DNA from: Dryocola clanedunensis_A
GTDB lineage: Bacteria; Pseudomonadota; Gammaproteobacteria; Enterobacterales; Enterobacteriaceae
Reading direction: 5' to 3' (one strand)
Length of the DNA stretch: 64,000 bases
Assembly: GCA_038405435.1 (NCBI GenBank)
Contig: JBBYHZ010000008.1
Part shown: positions 61,795 to 64,000 of the stretch, piece by piece
Numbering within the stretch: the first letter of the stretch is position 1
How the letters are laid out: each line of letters begins with the position of its first letter
Translations under genes and position numbers: made by a program
The notes under the pieces: generated by a model
What the model was told of the DNA's origin: nothing
The model's input: only the letters and a program-made list of their open reading frames with translations
Databases searched by the model: none

Positions 61795-62691
61795 ATGACA
61801 GCTCCCCATTACATCGGGCGATTCGCCCCCTCACCCTCCGGTGAACTTCATTTCGGCTCGCTGATTGCCGCCCTCGGTAGCTATCTGCAGGCCCGGGCTA
61901 ACCATGGCCGGTGGCTGGTGCGCATCGAAGATATCGACCCGCCCAGAGAAGTGCCGGGTGCTGCCGATACGATTCTGCGCCAGCTTGAACATTATGGTTT
62001 GCACTGGGATGGTGACGTTCTCTGGCAGTCCCGGCGCCATGAGGCCTATCGCGAAGCGCTGGCCTGGCTACGCGACCAGCATCTCAGCTATTTCTGCACC
62101 TGTTCCCGCAGCCGCATTCAGCAAATCGGCGGCTTCTACGACGGCCACTGCCGGACGCTGAATCACGGTCCGGAAAACGCCGCCGTGCGCCTGGTGCAAC
62201 AGCATCCGGTATTAAGTTTTGAAGATAAACTGCGCGGCACGCTGCTGGCGGACGAACAGCTTGCGCGGGAAGACTTTATCATTCACCGCCGCGACGGCCT
62301 GTTTGCCTATAATCTGGCCGTGGTGGTGGACGATAACTTTCAGGGCGTGACGGAGATTGTGCGCGGCGCGGATTTGATCGAGCCTACCGTACGTCAGATT
62401 TCGCTGTACCAGCAGTTTGGCTGGCGGGTGCCGCAGTACATGCATCTGCCGCTGGCGGTCAACGAGCAGGGCAATAAGTTATCCAAGCAAAACCACGCTC
62501 CGGCGCTGCCGCAGGGCGACCCACGTCCTGTACTTATCAATGCGTTAGCATTCTTAAATCAGCCGCTTATTCCCTGCTGGCAGGATCTGTCGCTGGACAG
62601 CCTGTTAAGCGAAGCGGTAAAAAATTGGGCGCCGGGTGACATTCCACTTAAGGCTCCCGTGAATACGTCATTCTCAAATGCGCCGCACTGA
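61795..62691 (+). CDS. gluQ: glutamyl-queuosine tRNA(Asp) synthetase
   Basis: GluQRS, a truncated paralogue of glutamyl-tRNA synthetase that puts glutamate on queuosine 34 of tRNA-Asp. The 298 residues have the HIGH-like HFGS near 19-22, a zinc-binding CTC...Y...C cluster near 100-120, and the KLSKQNH version of KMSKS near 229. There is no anticodon-binding domain. No good ribosome site is seen because the terminator stem is so close. Confidence 0.96.
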   Translation: MTAPHYIGRFAPSPSGELHFGSLIAALGSYLQARANHGRWLVRIEDIDPPREVPGAADTILRQLEHYGLHWDGDVLWQSRRHEAYREALAWLRDQHLSYFCTCSRSRIQQIGGFYDGHCRTLNHGPENAAVRLVQQHPVLSFEDKLRGTLLADEQLAREDFIIHRRDGLFAYNLAVVVDDNFQGVTEIVRGADLIEPTVRQISLYQQFGWRVPQYMHLPLAVNEQGNKLSKQNHAPALPQGDPRPVLINALAFLNQPLIPCWQDLSLDSLLSEAVKNWAPGDIPLKAPVNTSFSNAPH

Positions 62692-62748
62692 GCTATGATT
62701 AGCCGCTGTTTTTTTTGTCCCTAATGATTGACACTGCCGAGGTGGACC

Positions 62749-64000
62749 ATTTTTACCCGAGTCGCTAATTTTTGCCGCAAGGTGCTTAACCGCGATGATG
62801 TCGTGGCTGAGGAGAAAGAAGATCTCCCGCAAATCACGGTCATTCCGCGTGACCAGCATGCTATCTCCCGCAAAGATATCAGTGAAAACGCCCTGAAGGT
62901 GCTCTACCGTTTGAATAAAGCGGGCTACGAGGCATACCTTGTTGGCGGCGGCGTGCGTGACCTTCTGCTGGGCAAAAAACCGAAAGATTTCGACGTCACC
63001 ACCAGCGCCACGCCGGATCAGGTTCGTAAACTGTTCCGTAACTGCCGTCTGGTTGGCCGCCGCTTCCGCCTGGCGCACGTCATGTTCGGGCCGGAAATCA
63101 TTGAGGTCGCCACCTTCCGTGGCCATCATGAAGAGCAAAAATCCGATCGCCAGACCTCGCAAACCGGTCAGAACGGCATGCTGCTGCGCGATAACATCTT
63201 CGGCTCTATAGAAGAAGATGCCCAGCGCCGCGACTTCACCATCAACAGCCTTTATTACAGCGTGGCCGATTTTGCCATCCGTGATTACGTTGGCGGTCTG
63301 CGTGACTTACGTAACGGCGTGATTCGCCTGATTGGCGATCCGGAAACGCGCTACCGTGAAGATCCGGTACGTATGCTGCGCGCCGTGCGCTTTGCCGCCA
63401 AGCTGAACATGACTATCAGCCCTGAAACCGGCGAACCTATTCCACGCCTGGCAACGTTGATTAACGACGTTCCTCCTGCCCGCCTGTTTGAAGAGTCTCT
63501 CAAATTGCTGCAGGCAGGCCACGGCTATCCGACCTACGAACTGCTGCGTGAATACCAGCTGTTCCAGCCGCTGTTCCCGAGCATCACCCGCTGCTTTACC
63601 GAGCAGGGCGACAGCCCGATGGAGCTGATAATTGCCCAGGTGCTGAAGAATACCGACAACCGTATCCAGAACGATATGCGCGTGAATCCGGCGTTCCTCT
63701 TCTCCGCCATGTTCTGGTATCCGCAGCTGGAGATGGCCCAGAAGCTCACCCAGGAAAGCGGCCTTGCCTATATGGACGCCTTCGCCCTGGCGATGAACGA
63801 AGTGCTGGACGAAGCCTGCCGCGCGCTGGCGATTCCGAAACGTATTACCACCCTGGTGCGCGATATCTGGACGCTTCAGCTGCGCCTCTCCCGCCGCCAG
63901 GGCAAGCGCGCCTGGAAGCTGATGGAGCATCCTAAATTCCGCGCCGCGTACGATCTGCTGGCCCTGCGTGCCGAAGTGGAAAATAATCAGGAGCTGCTGC
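62749..64000 (+). CDS. pcnB: poly(A) polymerase I, AUU start, cut by the window edge
   Basis: Adds poly(A) tails that mark RNAs for decay and controls ColE1-type plasmid copy number. The frame opens at ATT TTT ACC CGA (read MFTRVANFCRK), with GAGG six bases upstream; in E. coli pcnB is one of the few genes started at AUU. The catalytic acids Asp 80 and Asp 82 (KDFD) follow GGGVRDLLLGK, and RRDFTINSLYY comes later. About 417 codons are present and no stop is reached, so the C-terminus is missing. In-frame TTG (62728) and CTG (62734) are less likely starts. Confidence 0.95.
   Translation, partial: MFTRVANFCRKVLNRDDVVAEEKEDLPQITVIPRDQHAISRKDISENALKVLYRLNKAGYEAYLVGGGVRDLLLGKKPKDFDVTTSATPDQVRKLFRNCRLVGRRFRLAHVMFGPEIIEVATFRGHHEEQKSDRQTSQTGQNGMLLRDNIFGSIEEDAQRRDFTINSLYYSVADFAIRDYVGGLRDLRNGVIRLIGDPETRYREDPVRMLRAVRFAAKLNMTISPETGEPIPRLATLINDVPPARLFEESLKLLQAGHGYPTYELLREYQLFQPLFPSITRCFTEQGDSPMELIIAQVLKNTDNRIQNDMRVNPAFLFSAMFWYPQLEMAQKLTQESGLAYMDAFALAMNEVLDEACRALAIPKRITTLVRDIWTLQLRLSRRQGKRAWKLMEHPKFRAAYDLLALRAEVENNQELL

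Overview
The window is a stretch of core chromosome from an enterobacterium of the family Enterobacteriaceae. The proteins follow the Escherichia coli families nearly residue for residue, and the gene order is that of the E. coli rrnH-to-pcnB segment read in the opposite direction. Sequence alone does not settle the genus; something near Enterobacter, Lelliottia or Leclercia is my guess. I see no phage, transposase, integron, CRISPR array, toxin-antitoxin pair or defence island. I found no undescribed multi-gene system. What is worth a second look is small: a solitary cytochrome c gene, repeats in transcribed spacers, unusual start codons, internal promoters, and shortened surface loops.

Layout. 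Positions 1-294 hold the leader and tandem P1/P2 promoters of a ribosomal RNA operon whose 16S gene lies off the left edge. Next come gmhB (LPS heptose synthesis) and, divergently, the MetJ-type-controlled metNIQ methionine importer. rcsF-trmO, proS, nlpE, arfB-yaeQ and yaeP-rof follow, then a minus-strand run of cytochrome c, tilS, yaeR, ldcC and accA.

From 14.5 to 28.4 kb a long minus-strand envelope operon reads uppS-cdsA-rseP-bamA-skp-lpxD-fabZ-lpxA-lpxB-rnhB-dnaE. It joins undecaprenyl phosphate, phospholipid, lipid A and fatty acid synthesis to outer-membrane protein assembly and the sigma-E protease. A sigma-E-like promoter lies inside rseP, and an ERIC repeat separates lpxD from fabZ. 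Upstream are dxr, frr, pyrH, tsf and rpsB, the translation and nucleotide block, with map divergent from rpsB across the S2 leader.

The plus-strand genes glnD, dapD and yaeH are followed by minus-strand cdaR, degP and dgt. Then come mtn-btuF-yadS (plus), erpA and clcA (minus), hemL (plus), the Fur-type fhuACDB ferrichrome operon (minus), mrcB and hrpB (minus), and thpR-sfsA, dksA-gluQ and pcnB (plus). pcnB begins at an AUU codon and runs off the right edge.

Compared with my recollection of E. coli K-12, the window lacks yaeF (between proS and nlpE) and yaeI (between dapD and yaeH), and gains the small cytochrome c gene between tilS and rof. Convergent gene ends carry palindromic repeats (REP pairs at 6.7 and 38.5 kb, another family at 48.5 kb). 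Many genes start with GTG or TTG. Gene coordinates below include the stop codon and use the start I judged real, which is often downstream of the longest open frame.
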